Source: Candidatus Methanoperedens nitratireducens (lineage in GTDB: Archaea; Halobacteriota; Methanosarcinia; Methanosarcinales; Methanoperedenaceae). From it: 41,724 bases of DNA. The stretch covers positions 1-41,724 of the forward strand of contig DYGR01000027.1 of the NCBI GenBank assembly GCA_020724545.1, read 5' to 3'. Shown piece by piece: positions 17,725-25,643 of this stretch (positions within the stretch are counted from its first letter, which is position 1; each line of letters opens with the position of its first letter). A program made the translations under genes and the position numbers. The notes under the pieces were generated by a model that worked only from the letters and a program-made list of their open reading frames with translations, made no database searches and was not told the DNA's origin.

Positions 17725-19395
17725 CTAAAACCCATGGGCTGCATACGGTGCAATAATCACGAATATAAACGACATGAGGATCGTTAATGCAAATAGAATC
17801 ACAATTGCATTGGACAGCCTCTCAACTTTTTCACCATTTCCTATAATCCTTGACAGCGATGAAGTCATAACATCGCGGAACACATGTCCGCCATCAAGAG
17901 GAACAGCAGGAAGGCAATTAAAAAGCCCTACATAAAAATTCATCCAGCCTATCCACATAAGGAGGTTTAATATCCAGAATGTTCCATCTCCAAGCATGGC
18001 AGCCCAGCCGATGGGCTCATAGAACTGAGTAATTAAACCGCTGAACCCTGGAAAACCTTCTCCAGCAAGACCAATAATAGGCAGGCTGAACAGCAGTATC
18101 CAGCCTCTGAGCCCGGTTAATGATGATGGGATATCCTTTAGCATACCCAGAAATTCCTTTGCCTGAAATTCACCTATGCCTATACCCAGAGGACCAATTT
18201 CAGCCCCTCCTCCATAAGAAATCCCCAGGAATCCCTTTTTAGCATCCCTGTCATAAGGATATGCGCTTAACTCGATATTCTCGAAGACCTTCGTGGATGC
18301 ACTCTCAGAGCTGTTACTCAACATATGGATGTCTATTTTCTGTCCTGGTTCGGTGGATTCCATGAATCTGATAAAATCCTCAAGTCCTCTGATCTCAGTG
18401 CTATCAACCCGGACAAGAACCATACCTGGCTTTATGCCGGCCGCTTCAGCGGGTGAGCCTGGAACTACATCAGATACCCTGACACCCTCAGTAATCCTGG
18501 TATCTGCTGTTATAGTGAAGCTGATCTCTTTTTCTTCACTCTTATCGATTAAATTTAATGTAACATTACTTCCGGGTTGTAGTGAACTGGTATAGGTAAA
18601 GGCATCATGGGCGTTATCTATCTGTTCATCATTTATCTTTGTAAGGATCATGTTCTGCTTTACTCCAGCCAGATCGGCCTGGGATCCCGGGGTTACGCTT
18701 GTTACCATGACATCACCGACAGGAGAAATAGACCCGAGAAGTGAAAAGAACAGTATAAACGCAATCAATGCCGTGACAAAATTGGCCATCACTCCTGATG
18801 TAAGTATCCTGATGCGCTGGCTGCGCGTGGCTTTGGGCTCTACCTCTTTTTCACCTTTATCCTCTTTTTTTCCAAGAAGCTGCTCCTCATCAGGTTCTGC
18901 AAAGCCCCCGATTGGGATCAGTGCCAGCAATATTCCCATGGATTTTACTCTTATTCCTTCTACTTTGCAGAGGATGGCATGTGAGAACTCATGCACTATC
19001 AGGGTTACAATCAATGCGATAATTCCCCACACAAAAGGTATGTACTCATTAATACCCGGTATAAGGAAAATATTACGCGGCTCGTTGAATTTACCAGGGT
19101 GAGGAACTGTTTCTGTCTGGAAGGACGTAATTATAGAGTAATCGATGAACAATATTAAAATGAACATTACAAGCATACCTATAAGCATTGCAGGAAGGCC
19201 GATATTTGCAAATATTCTCCAGAATTTCTTATGGATTGAGAGTTTATCAAGAAACCTCTGGCCTCTCTGGGTTCTGATCATCAGGATCGGTCCATAAGCT
19301 GTAATATTGTATCTGCTCAGTGTCCCGCGCTTATCAAGATATATGACAAGTAACCAGTAGAGTAAAAACACAAGTAAAAGATTGTAAAAGTTCAA
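17725..19395 (-). CDS. Site-2 protease family (M50) membrane metalloprotease with PDZ domains
   Basis: A 556-residue polytopic protease from a TTG preceded by GGGAG. Catalytic zinc motif HEFSH (H135-E136-F137-S138-H139) in a membrane helix; the second metal-ligand motif NCLPAVPLDGGH lies near the C-terminus. Between them are two PDZ-like domains (about 225-300 and 310-375; GVKQNMILTKINDEQI and GIKPGMVLVRVDSTEI). It performs intramembrane cleavage of membrane-anchored proteins such as anti-sigma-like regulators or signal-peptide remnants. The archaeal substrate is unknown. Convergent with tatC. Confidence 0.92.
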   Translation of the reverse strand: MNFYNLLLVFLLYWLLVIYLDKRGTLSRYNITAYGPILMIRTQRGQRFLDKLSIHKKFWRIFANIGLPAMLIGMLVMFILILFIDYSIITSFQTETVPHPGKFNEPRNIFLIPGINEYIPFVWGIIALIVTLIVHEFSHAILCKVEGIRVKSMGILLALIPIGGFAEPDEEQLLGKKEDKGEKEVEPKATRSQRIRILTSGVMANFVTALIAFILFFSLLGSISPVGDVMVTSVTPGSQADLAGVKQNMILTKINDEQIDNAHDAFTYTSSLQPGSNVTLNLIDKSEEKEISFTITADTRITEGVRVSDVVPGSPAEAAGIKPGMVLVRVDSTEIRGLEDFIRFMESTEPGQKIDIHMLSNSSESASTKVFENIELSAYPYDRDAKKGFLGISYGGGAEIGPLGIGIGEFQAKEFLGMLKDIPSSLTGLRGWILLFSLPIIGLAGEGFPGFSGLITQFYEPIGWAAMLGDGTFWILNLLMWIGWMNFYVGLFNCLPAVPLDGGHVFRDVMTSSLSRIIGNGEKVERLSNAIVILFALTILMSFIFVIIAPYAAHGF

Positions 19396-19454
19396 TAGAT
19401 AGTCTCCCTTAGCATTTTATTTAAACATATAGCGCATATTAAGTTTTGGTGCAT

Positions 19455-19763
19455 ATGTTCTCAATCATATATATAACCGCTGGCGACATGGAAGAGGCCA
19501 GGAACATTGGAAGAAAACTTATAGAGGAGCGTCTTGCAGCCTGCGTGAATATTTTTCCCATCACATCGATCTTCAGGTGGAAGGATAATATCGATGAATC
19601 ACATGAGTTCGGGATCTTAGTCAAGACAAAGACAGACAAGATAAAAGAAATCGAGAAAAGGGTAAAACAGCTTCACAGCTATGAGGTACCATGCGTGATA
19701 TCGTTTAAGTTAGGTGAAGGTTCAGCCGACTACCTTAAATGGATAGAGGAGTCGGTCGAATGA
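19455..19763 (+). CDS. cutA: CutA-type divalent cation tolerance protein
   Basis: About 102 residues from the ATG at 19455; in-frame TTG and GTG codons just upstream are less likely starts. SIIYITAGDMEEARNIGRKLIEERLAACVNIFPITSIFRW is the CutA core, followed by VKTKTDKI and LHSYEVPCVISF. CutA forms ferredoxin-like trimers; the cation-tolerance role is a historical name. The stop overlaps the ATG of the flavin reductase gene by four bases. Confidence 0.93.
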   Translation: MFSIIYITAGDMEEARNIGRKLIEERLAACVNIFPITSIFRWKDNIDESHEFGILVKTKTDKIKEIEKRVKQLHSYEVPCVISFKLGEGSADYLKWIEESVE

Positions 19764-20314
19764 AGATAGAGGCCAATATCAAACCTAACAGGTTGTTTGC
19801 ACCCCAGCTTGTGGGGCTTGTATCATCTATCGATAAGAACGGAAGGCCCAATGTTGCTACCCTTGCCTGGATAACAAGCGTGTCTGCAGACCCGCCCCTT
19901 GTCTCTATTGCGGTTGGCAGTACACGGTATACGCATGGATGCATAGCCCACAGCAAAGAGTTTGTCCTGAACCTTCCGACTATGGATATTCTAAAAGAAG
20001 TGCAGCTTGCAGGCTCGATATCTGGAAGAGATGTGGATAAGTTTAAAGCGACCGGTTTAACGCCGGTTAGCTCAATAGCACTAAAAACACCAGGTGTGGA
20101 GCAATGTGCCGCTCATCTGGAATGTAAGGTTATTGATATGAAGGAAGCAGGCGACCATACACTATTTATCGGGAAGGTTGTGGCAACAGTGTGTAATGTT
20201 GAAGCAATTAGAGACGGAGTGCTTGATATATCCAGGATAAAGCCGATAATGCATCTTGGTGGAACACTTTTCACAACAGCCGGCGAGATCGTGGACTCAA
20301 AAATAAATCATTAA
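19760..20314 (+). CDS. Flavin reductase-like FMN-binding protein
   Basis: 184 residues from the ATG at 19760, which overlaps the cutA stop (ATGA). The core FAPQLVGLVSSIDKNGRPNVATLAWITSVSADPPLVSIAVG followed by TRYTHGCIAHSKEFVLNLP matches the DIM6/NTAB flavin reductase family, which binds FMN and reduces flavin or disulfide-type substrates. H-T-L-F-I-G-K-V-V in the second half is typical. It probably forms an operon with cutA. Substrate unknown. The stop region overlaps the convergent THEP1 remnant by four bases. Confidence 0.88.
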   Translation: MKIEANIKPNRLFAPQLVGLVSSIDKNGRPNVATLAWITSVSADPPLVSIAVGSTRYTHGCIAHSKEFVLNLPTMDILKEVQLAGSISGRDVDKFKATGLTPVSSIALKTPGVEQCAAHLECKVIDMKEAGDHTLFIGKVVATVCNVEAIRDGVLDISRIKPIMHLGGTLFTTAGEIVDSKINH

Positions 20315-20721
20315 TCAAATTTACCAGCTATCTCAGAAACCAGCCTTTCCCTGTTCTCATGAGTCACAGTATAAACCCGAAACTCCCTCCGTATCCTCTC
20401 TGCAAGCGGATGGCTGGACTTCTGGTGCAGTACCACGAGCATGTTCTTATCTGAATCAAGCGCCTCTTCAACCGCTCTAATAAATTCTGGTGATTTGAAC
20501 TCCATCGGCGCTATCTCATCGATGACCACCAGCTCAGAGTTCAGCGCATTTCTAATAGCAGTCACCCCGATATTGTTCAGGTCAGCAAGATTGACATGAT
20601 AACTGCCAACGCGCGGTCCGCTGCCCTCCTTATGGGCAAGTATCCCCTGCCTTCCTGTGGCGATATCCCTTATCTCAAACCCCACACGCTCTCCTTTTAC
20701 CCTGATATCGGCGCTCACCAT
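20311..20721 (-). pseudogene. 5'-truncated THEP1-type nucleoside triphosphatase
   Basis: 136 codons match the C-terminal three quarters of archaeal THEP1 NTPases: GGMVSADIRVKGERVGFEIRD, then GSYHVNLADLNN, Walker B LVVIDEIAPMEFKS, and LVVLHQKSSHPLAERIRRE. The normal N-terminus with the Walker A P-loop (GxPGxGKT) is absent. The reading frame stays THEP1-like for three codons upstream of the ATG (Y-G-G) and then becomes unrelated, exactly where a copy of the dispersed repeat begins (about 20735). The gene therefore lost its 5' end by insertion or rearrangement and cannot bind NTP normally. Restarted translation at the ATG is possible. Confidence 0.8.
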
Positions 20722-20734
20722 TCCACCGTAGGTG

Positions 20735-20839
20735 CACTTCCCGTTCTTTTCATGCGGGAGCAGCTCCGCATGGTGTGATTTTCACCCCGGCGGACATGGT
20801 GCCGTTACTTTTTTTATGTCCTGTTGTTTGTTCTTTCTA
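20735..20839 (+). repeat. Dispersed repeat, copy 1 (right half only)
   Basis: Shares the right half of the element seen complete at 22004-22279 and 25657-25934. It includes the hairpin CATGCGG-8 nt-CCGCATG (20751-20757/20766-20772), the block GGCGGACATGGTGCCGTTAC and the T-rich tail TTGTTTGTTCTTTC. Its left edge abuts the truncated THEP1 gene. Confidence 0.75.
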
Positions 20840-20902
20840 TCTTCTATTCAGGCGTAAATATCACTTTGCGATGCTGCCTATATAATTGAGTACATTGTAA
20901 GC

Positions 20903-21193
20903 TTATGCGGTTGCCTTGGATATTATTATCTTTTTATCTTGTACAGAGAAATTTACTTCGGTTCCTTCTCGTATGGAAAGGGCATCGGCTATTTCCTTGG
21001 GTATTCTGACTGCGATACTGCCTCCAAGGTTGAAGGTTTTGCGCTTGAACAGATCTACAAGCCTATCATGTTCTTTTTCATCTATCCATTCATCTTTGCA
21101 TTGAGGACAGACCTCAACAGTAGCCCATACGCCTTTTTCTATCTCCTTACGTTCCTTTCTCATCTCTGTTTCGCATAGGGGGCATTTTGTCAT
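20903..21193 (-). CDS. Zinc-finger/AbrB-SpoVT fusion, putative antitoxin or regulator
   Basis: 96 residues. The N-terminal half has a two-CxxC zinc finger (CPLCETEM at 4-11, CPQCKDEW at 30-37) like the MqsA/YgiT type. The C-terminal half (about 50-96) is an AbrB/SpoVT swapped-hairpin DNA-binding domain: GGSIAVRIPKEIADALSIREGTEVNFSV. No toxin gene lies immediately next to it; the vapBC pair upstream on the same strand has its own antitoxin. It may be an orphan antitoxin or a free-standing regulator. Confidence 0.8.
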   Translation of the reverse strand: MTKCPLCETEMRKERKEIEKGVWATVEVCPQCKDEWIDEKEHDRLVDLFKRKTFNLGGSIAVRIPKEIADALSIREGTEVNFSVQDKKIIISKATA

Positions 21194-21311
21194 ATTTTAT
21201 TCCTCTATTGTCAATATATAAATCGTCCCGCTTCTAACGGTGTAAACGAAACAAGTTGCCTTTTTGCTGTTTTATCCGTGTTCCTGTTTTTAATGCTCAA
21301 TTAAACTCGTG

Positions 21312-21722
21312 TTATATAATCTCTAAAAGTTCCTTTGTAGTGTATACTTTTACATAGTTCTGCTGCTGGAATCCTTTATCCTCGCTCCATATTCCATCAA
21401 CTTTGGTTTTCATAGCAAGAGCTAAAAAAGGTGCATCATCAGGATCGACATCTTTCATGATATCTTTAGCCTGAACATAGCAATCGGCATATTCATCTTT
21501 TGGATAGATGGTGATTCGTGAAAATAGCATATCCATCACATATTGCAGGTCCTTAGATGCGAGTTTTGCCTTCTTTTCGATAAGATCGGTATGTTTTAAA
21601 ATCTCAGTAAACGTGTATTCTGGCGCTATAAATTCAATATTTGAATTCATCAGAATATAACGCCGTGTTGAGTTGGATATGAGGGAGGATATTATAATAT
21701 TGGTGTCTATCACCAGTCTCAT
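21312..21722 (-). CDS. VapC-like PIN-domain toxin, copy 1
   Basis: A 136-residue PIN nuclease. Acidic residues expected for the metal site: D6 in VIDTNI, E40 in TFTEIL, D95/D96 in DPDDAPFLALA, D115 in WSEDKGF. The predicted activity is Mg-dependent RNA cleavage, neutralised by the upstream VapB-like protein. Downstream of that antitoxin gene by 9 bases. The protein is identical to the copy at 24965-25375. Confidence 0.88.
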   Translation of the reverse strand: MRLVIDTNIIISSLISNSTRRYILMNSNIEFIAPEYTFTEILKHTDLIEKKAKLASKDLQYVMDMLFSRITIYPKDEYADCYVQAKDIMKDVDPDDAPFLALAMKTKVDGIWSEDKGFQQQNYVKVYTTKELLEII

Positions 21723-21731
21723 TTTCCCAAC

Positions 21732-21956
21732 TCACTCGATATCATGTTGTTCTCGTATTGACTTTTTTATAAGTTTCCCGATCTCTGCGGCATCCTTTTC
21801 TGTCAATTCACTTTTTTCCAGTATGCTATCTACTAACTGGATTTTTCGGGCATACTCCCACATGGCATTTCTCGCAATAACACTCCATTTTACTTCATTG
21901 TGTTGTTTGATGATGGCGTAAAGGTCGTCTGGAACAGATAGAGTCATGGTTGGCAT
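21732..21956 (-). CDS. VapB-like antitoxin, copy 1
   Basis: 74 residues from the ATG at 21956 (MPTMTLSVPDDLYAIIK); earlier in-frame starts run into the dispersed repeat and are not used. The N-terminus MTLSVPDDLYAIIKQHNEVKWSVIARNAMWEYARK is a ribbon-helix-helix-type DNA-binding domain; the acidic tail would cover the toxin. The first gene of the vapBC unit. An inverted repeat and probable leaderless promoter lie about 25 bases upstream. Confidence 0.82.
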   Translation of the reverse strand: MPTMTLSVPDDLYAIIKQHNEVKWSVIARNAMWEYARKIQLVDSILEKSELTEKDAAEIGKLIKKSIREQHDIE

Positions 21957-21974
21957 AAAATATATTATGTTTTT

Positions 21975-21990
21975 ACACATATTTATGTGT
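21975..21990 (-). promoter_or_regulatory. vapBC operator/TATA region, copy 1
   Basis: ACACAT-ATTT-ATGTGT is a perfect 6-bp inverted repeat. Read on the minus strand, its centre ATAAATAT lies about 26 bases before the vapB ATG, where a TATA box of a leaderless archaeal promoter would be. Binding of the VapBC complex here would occlude the promoter (autoregulation). The same site is present at 25628-25643. Confidence 0.6.
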
Positions 21991-22003
21991 TTGTTTAAGA
22001 GAT

Positions 22004-22279
22004 AAACCATCCCTGCCATGACCACCCCATCGCTCAAATTTTGCTTAAGTTTCCGCCGTGACCTGGGGCTCCACATTGCGATGAGGGCGCTTCTGGTTCA
22101 CCTGCTGTTTCGGGCTGTGGTTGCCGATACGGAAACCCCGCACGGTCTCTCATGATACTTCACTTCCCTTCTCTTCATGCGGGAGCAGCTCCGCATGGTG
22201 GGATTTTCACCCAGGCGGACATGGTGCCGTTACTTTTTATGTCTTGTTGTTTGTTCTTTCTCTCCTATGTTTCGAGGCA
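22004..22279 (+). repeat. Dispersed repeat, copy 2 (full length)
   Basis: Fills most of the 445-base gap between vapB and the next antitoxin. It begins AACCATCCCTGCCATGACC, contains TTTCCGCCGTGACCTGGG and CTGTTTCGGGCTGTGG, the hairpin CATGCGG/CCGCATG (22176-22182/22191-22197), GGCGGACATGGTGCCGTTAC, and ends TATGTTTCGAGGCA. No coding family recognised. It diverges from the other copies by about 10-15% by eye. Confidence 0.8.
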
Positions 22280-22401
22280 AGCCGCGTCACTTCGTTTTGA
22301 AAAATGGAGTATCGGTGCGGGTGCACGAGATTGTATATCACATATAGTTGCTTTAGATTATATCGAAAATTATTAAATCCAATAGCATCATTTCGATATA
22401 C

Positions 22402-22611
22402 ATGGCAAAAATCATTCATGGTACGGTTCATAAAGGTATTATAAAACCTGGGGATATGCTGGAAGAAAATGAGGAAGTACTCATCATCCGTGTCCAGAAG
22501 CCAAAAAAATCGAAAATCGATATGATAACAGAAAAACGCAGAGAAATGCTTGATCACAGCTTTGTTGAGGAAATTATCGAATCGACCGAATCCGGTGAAG
22601 GCATTGATTGA
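22402..22611 (+). CDS. DUF104 (AF2212-like) antitoxin
   Basis: 69 residues. The N-terminus MAKIIHGTVHKGIIKPGDML followed by EEVLIIRV matches the AF2212/DUF104 antitoxin type (xVxAVYENGVxKPLEPL-like beta hairpin), and the C-terminal helix is charged. It overlaps the start of the PIN toxin gene by 8 bases, which is typical toxin-antitoxin coupling. Confidence 0.75.
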   Translation: MAKIIHGTVHKGIIKPGDMLEENEEVLIIRVQKPKKSKIDMITEKRREMLDHSFVEEIIESTESGEGID

Positions 22612-23107
22612 TCACCACAAAATCCCCAGAGATTCTTTTGTATTTATTGATTCTAATATATTTACTTATTTTTTACTCAGGGATGCTGATTTTTTTGAAA
22701 AATGCAAACAGTTTCTTAAAAATATAGAATCAGGATATTTTATCGGTTTTATAAATAATATAGTAGTATCTGAAACGCTGTTTAACTTCGTAAAGGCAGA
22801 GGTTTGCAGAAACTATGGATTAAAAACCAACGAGTTCATACGTTTTGTAAAGGAAAATCCCGATTCCATAGGGGAGGTAGATATTTCTGATGTTATTGAT
22901 GTTTTTACCACGGCAAACCTCAATTTGGTCAATATTCCGTCAAAAACCATCCCGTTGTTGAGAGATGCTCATAGAGAATCGCTTTTATCAAACGATGCAT
23001 TCCATTTATTAACTATGGAATATTTGAATATTGAGAATATTGCAACCAATGACGGCGATTTTGAGAAAATTGCTGGTATAAAGGTATGGAAACCTGAGAC
23101 ATTATAG
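22604..23107 (+). CDS. PIN-domain toxin
   Basis: About 167 residues from a TTG at 22604, preceded by GGTGA six bases upstream; a GTG at 22595 is the alternative, and an ATG at 22550 would overlap the antitoxin too far. Metal-site acidic residues: D in FVFIDSNIFTYF, E in VVSETLFNF, D in LSNDAFHLLT, D in ATNDGDFEKI. Predicted RNase toxin paired with the DUF104 protein. Its base composition is AT-rich compared with the core genes. Confidence 0.85.
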   Translation: MIDHHKIPRDSFVFIDSNIFTYFLLRDADFFEKCKQFLKNIESGYFIGFINNIVVSETLFNFVKAEVCRNYGLKTNEFIRFVKENPDSIGEVDISDVIDVFTTANLNLVNIPSKTIPLLRDAHRESLLSNDAFHLLTMEYLNIENIATNDGDFEKIAGIKVWKPETL

Positions 23108-23179
23108 CGGATTATCGAGAATTATTCTTGAGGAGGACATTATTAGACCTCCCCGGTCGCACATGAGAGCATTCGCAGC

Positions 23180-23321
23180 CATCCCTGCCATGACCACCCC
23201 ATCGCCTATATTCTGCTTTTGTTTCCGCCGTGACCTGGGGCGTCACAAAGCGATGAGGCCACTTCTGGTTTATTTGCTGTTTCGGGCTGTGGCTGCCGAT
23301 ACTGGGCTCCGCACAGTGTTT
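23180..23321 (+). repeat. Dispersed repeat, copy 3 (left half only)
   Basis: Shares the left half of the element: CATCCCTGCCATGACCACCC, TTTCCGCCGTGACCTGGGGC, CTGTTTCGGGCTGTGGCTGCC. It stops near 23321, before the conserved CATGCGG hairpin. On the minus strand this half stays open (SHSPKQQINQKWP, VTAETKAEYRRW), and a similar frame is partly kept in copies 2 and 4, so a decayed coding origin is possible. Lies between the PIN toxin and hicAB. Confidence 0.75.
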
Positions 23322-23354
23322 CAATTTTCTTCAGATCGATTCAGGCGCTATAAG

Positions 23355-23582
23355 TTATTTCTCCAAAGCTGCCAAAAACTCTTCAACACTAATCCCTGCC
23401 TTTATAATCAGACTTCTTAAAGTGCCACGAGCCACTTCGGGATGGTTTGGTACTGACAGCGTCGCTATATGCCCTTCCTTCGTCAGAATGATGTGACTAC
23501 CTCGTTGGCGAATGACTTCCCAACCAAGTCTCTCAAAAGTCTTCACAACCTCCCGAGGTTTCAGTACTGGAACAGGTGGCAC
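23355..23582 (-). CDS. hicA: HicA/YcfA mRNA interferase toxin
   Basis: 75 residues from a GTG that overlaps the hicB stop by one base (TAGTG). LKPREVVKTFERLGWEVIRQRGSHIILTK is the HicA dsRBD-like fold with the catalytic histidine in GSH; VPNHPEVARGTLRSLIIKAGISVEEFL completes the family pattern. It cleaves mRNA independently of the ribosome unless bound by HicB. Here the antitoxin gene precedes the toxin gene. Confidence 0.92.
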   Translation of the reverse strand: MPPVPVLKPREVVKTFERLGWEVIRQRGSHIILTKEGHIATLSVPNHPEVARGTLRSLIIKAGISVEEFLAALEK

Positions 23583-23788
23583 TATGCAAGAACCTCAACC
23601 TGGCGAGTAGTCACTGTTAGAGGCATTCCCTTTTCAGCACGGACCTCTAAACACTCTTTGATAGCCTCTTGAATATTTTTTGTAGCCTCAGTTTCGGTCT
23701 TGCCCTGACTAACACACCCGGGGATAGATGGGCATTCAGCAATGAACATCCCATCCTCATCCTGATATATGGTTATAAGGAATTTCAT
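23582..23788 (-). CDS. hicB: HicB antitoxin
   Basis: 68 residues: ITIYQDEDGMFIAECPSIPGCVSQGKTETEATKNIQEAIKECLE is the partial RNase H-like HicB fold. It lacks the C-terminal DNA-binding helix domain found in longer HicB proteins, so autoregulation through this protein is uncertain. First gene of the hicBA pair. Confidence 0.92.
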   Translation of the reverse strand: MKFLITIYQDEDGMFIAECPSIPGCVSQGKTETEATKNIQEAIKECLEVRAEKGMPLTVTTRQVEVLA

Positions 23789-24011
23789 AGTCTTTATTCC
23801 TCCTTATTTTATTAATATGGCGCAACACATTTATTGATATATCACTTATATCACAGGGGTATAAACGCATCATCGTATATATTCACTTTGGATTTGTTAT
23901 AATTTTCTTCTAGGAGAGATCAGCATGAAATTAATGTAAATGTACCGTCATTAGTCTACGTCCTCAATACTCTTGCATCGGAATAATATATATAATAAGA
24001 CTTTTAGTGAT

Positions 24012-24821
24012 ATGTTGATTCTTATGGTTTGTCAAATTTGCGGAAAGAATTCTGGTTTTTATCCACTTTGTATCGACTGCAATAAGTTGAAAGATGATAG
24101 GGCGATTACAAAATGTGAATCTTGTGGCAAATGGAAAAAAGATACTAAACCATTATGTTATGATTGTTGGTTGAAAGAAAATAAATCTATTAAAGAAGGT
24201 CCTTTTAATAGAGGTTTAGTGGAAACCGAATGTGAAGTATGCGGTAATAATAGTTATGGAAAACCACTATGTCGAGATTGCTATGAAATGTCTCTGGAAG
24301 GTCTGTTAACTAAATGTGAAAATTGTGGAAACTGGAAAGAAGATGATAAACCACTATGTTATGATTGTTGGTTAAAATCAAAGAATATTAAAAAAGGTGT
24401 CAAAACTGCATTGACTAAAGATAAACCGCAACTAAAATATACATACCAAAATTTTAGAGAAAAACATAAGGAAGGTCTAAAAGTAAGAACAAAACATGGT
24501 TTATTAGTCCGTTCAAGAATTGAAAGAACGATTGCAGAATTTTTGACAGATAATGGAATCATAGTTCAATATGAACCAACTTTGATTTTAGACGGACAGG
24601 AACTTCATCCTGATTTTTATATCCAAGCAATTGGGATATATTTAGAACATTGGGGGTCAGATGAACCGGATTATATAGAGAATCGAAGAAAGAAGGAAGA
24701 TATTTATAAAAAACATAATATCAAATACATCTCAACAGAAGAATCGGATGTAGATAATATTTATGATAAACTTAAAATTGAATTGAGTAAGTATGGCATA
24801 AATAAAACAGAGTGGAAATAG
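24012..24821 (+). CDS. Four-zinc-ribbon protein fused to a PD-(D/E)XK-like nuclease domain
   Basis: About 269 residues from the ATG at 24012 (24024 is also possible; a TTG at 23973 has no support). Four CxxC...CxxC units occur in tandem: C7/C10 with C20/C23, C35/C38 with C49/C52, C74/C77 with C87/C90, C102/C105 with C116/C119. Units 1 and 3, and 2 and 4, are near copies (LCYDCWLK ends units 2 and 4), so a two-ribbon block was duplicated. Residues 160-265 resemble a restriction-endonuclease fold: SRIERTIAEFL with E171, HPDFYI with D201, and IYLEHWG with E212. The usual lysine is replaced. The gene is AT-rich and surrounded by toxin-antitoxin genes. A nucleic-acid-targeting nuclease is inferred. 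Confidence 0.7.
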   Translation: MLILMVCQICGKNSGFYPLCIDCNKLKDDRAITKCESCGKWKKDTKPLCYDCWLKENKSIKEGPFNRGLVETECEVCGNNSYGKPLCRDCYEMSLEGLLTKCENCGNWKEDDKPLCYDCWLKSKNIKKGVKTALTKDKPQLKYTYQNFREKHKEGLKVRTKHGLLVRSRIERTIAEFLTDNGIIVQYEPTLILDGQELHPDFYIQAIGIYLEHWGSDEPDYIENRRKKEDIYKKHNIKYISTEESDVDNIYDKLKIELSKYGINKTEWK

Positions 24822-24964
24822 AAATATTAGGCATCCCGGCGCGGATAACAGACATTTAAAGACGAATTGGATACCTTAGATACAATTGAGAAAAGAGATC
24901 ATGTTTGGCGCCAGAGTTAGGGATAAAAGGTCATCAAGGTGCAGAAATATCATCAAAACTCGTG

Positions 24965-25375
24965 TTATATAATCTCTAAAAGTTCCTTTGTAGTGTATAC
25001 TTTTACATAGTTCTGCTGCTGGAATCCTTTATCCTCGCTCCATATTCCATCAACTTTGGTTTTCATAGCAAGAGCTAAAAAAGGTGCATCATCAGGATCG
25101 ACATCTTTCATGATATCTTTAGCCTGAACATAGCAATCGGCATATTCATCTTTTGGATAGATGGTGATTCGTGAAAATAGCATATCCATCACATATTGCA
25201 GGTCCTTAGATGCGAGTTTTGCCTTCTTTTCGATAAGATCGGTATGTTTTAAAATCTCAGTAAACGTGTATTCTGGCGCTATAAATTCAATATTTGAATT
25301 CATCAGAATATAACGCCGTGTTGAGTTGGATATGAGGGAGGATATTATAATATTGGTGTCTATCACCAGTCTCAT
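24965..25375 (-). CDS. VapC-like PIN-domain toxin, copy 2
   Basis: 136 residues, identical to the protein at 21312-21722, with the same metal-site residues (D6, E40, D95/D96, D115). Both copies are intact, so two identical loci are present 3.65 kb apart in the same orientation. Either antitoxin could neutralise either toxin. Confidence 0.88.
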   Translation of the reverse strand: MRLVIDTNIIISSLISNSTRRYILMNSNIEFIAPEYTFTEILKHTDLIEKKAKLASKDLQYVMDMLFSRITIYPKDEYADCYVQAKDIMKDVDPDDAPFLALAMKTKVDGIWSEDKGFQQQNYVKVYTTKELLEII

Positions 25376-25384
25376 TTTCCCAAC

Positions 25385-25609
25385 TCACTCGATATCATGT
25401 TGTTCTCGTATTGACTTTTTTATAAGTTTCCCGATCTCTGCGGCATCCTTTTCTGTCAATTCACTTTTTTCCAGTATGCTATCTACTAACTGGATTTTTC
25501 GGGCATACTCCCACATGGCATTTCTCGCAATAACACTCCATTTTACTTCATTGTGTTGTTTGATGATGGCGTAAAGGTCGTCTGGAACAGATAGAGTCAT
25601 GGTTGGCAT
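25385..25609 (-). CDS. VapB-like antitoxin, copy 2
   Basis: 74 residues from the ATG at 25609, identical to copy 1 (21732-21956). The upstream inverted repeat (25628-25643) is also identical, so regulation should be shared. Just beyond the duplicated segment lies full-length dispersed-repeat copy 4, in the same relation as copy 2 to the first vapBC. Confidence 0.82.
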   Translation of the reverse strand: MPTMTLSVPDDLYAIIKQHNEVKWSVIARNAMWEYARKIQLVDSILEKSELTEKDAAEIGKLIKKSIREQHDIE

Positions 25610-25627
25610 AAAATATATTATGTTTTT

Positions 25628-25643
25628 ACACATATTTATGTGT
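25628..25643 (-). promoter_or_regulatory. vapBC operator/TATA region, copy 2
   Basis: Same ACACAT-ATTT-ATGTGT inverted repeat as at 21975-21990, about 26 bases before the second vapB ATG. Confidence 0.55.

Larger units (their letters stand above)
21303..22000. repeat. 698-bp direct repeat containing vapBC, copy 1
   Basis: By eye this stretch is identical base for base to 24956-25653 (constant offset 3653). It begins at AAACTCGTG, runs through both vapC and vapB and their upstream palindrome, and ends at a G/A difference at 22001/25654, beyond which only diverged dispersed-repeat homology remains. Confidence 0.9.

Noticed and set aside
22152-22376. 74-codon plus-strand frame inside dispersed-repeat copy 2
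   Set aside because: Not kept in the other copies and with no recognisable family; repeat sequence only.
23112-23324. 70-codon minus-strand frame inside dispersed-repeat copy 3
   Set aside because: Related frames in copies 2 and 4 contain stops or changes; treated as a possible relic, not a gene.
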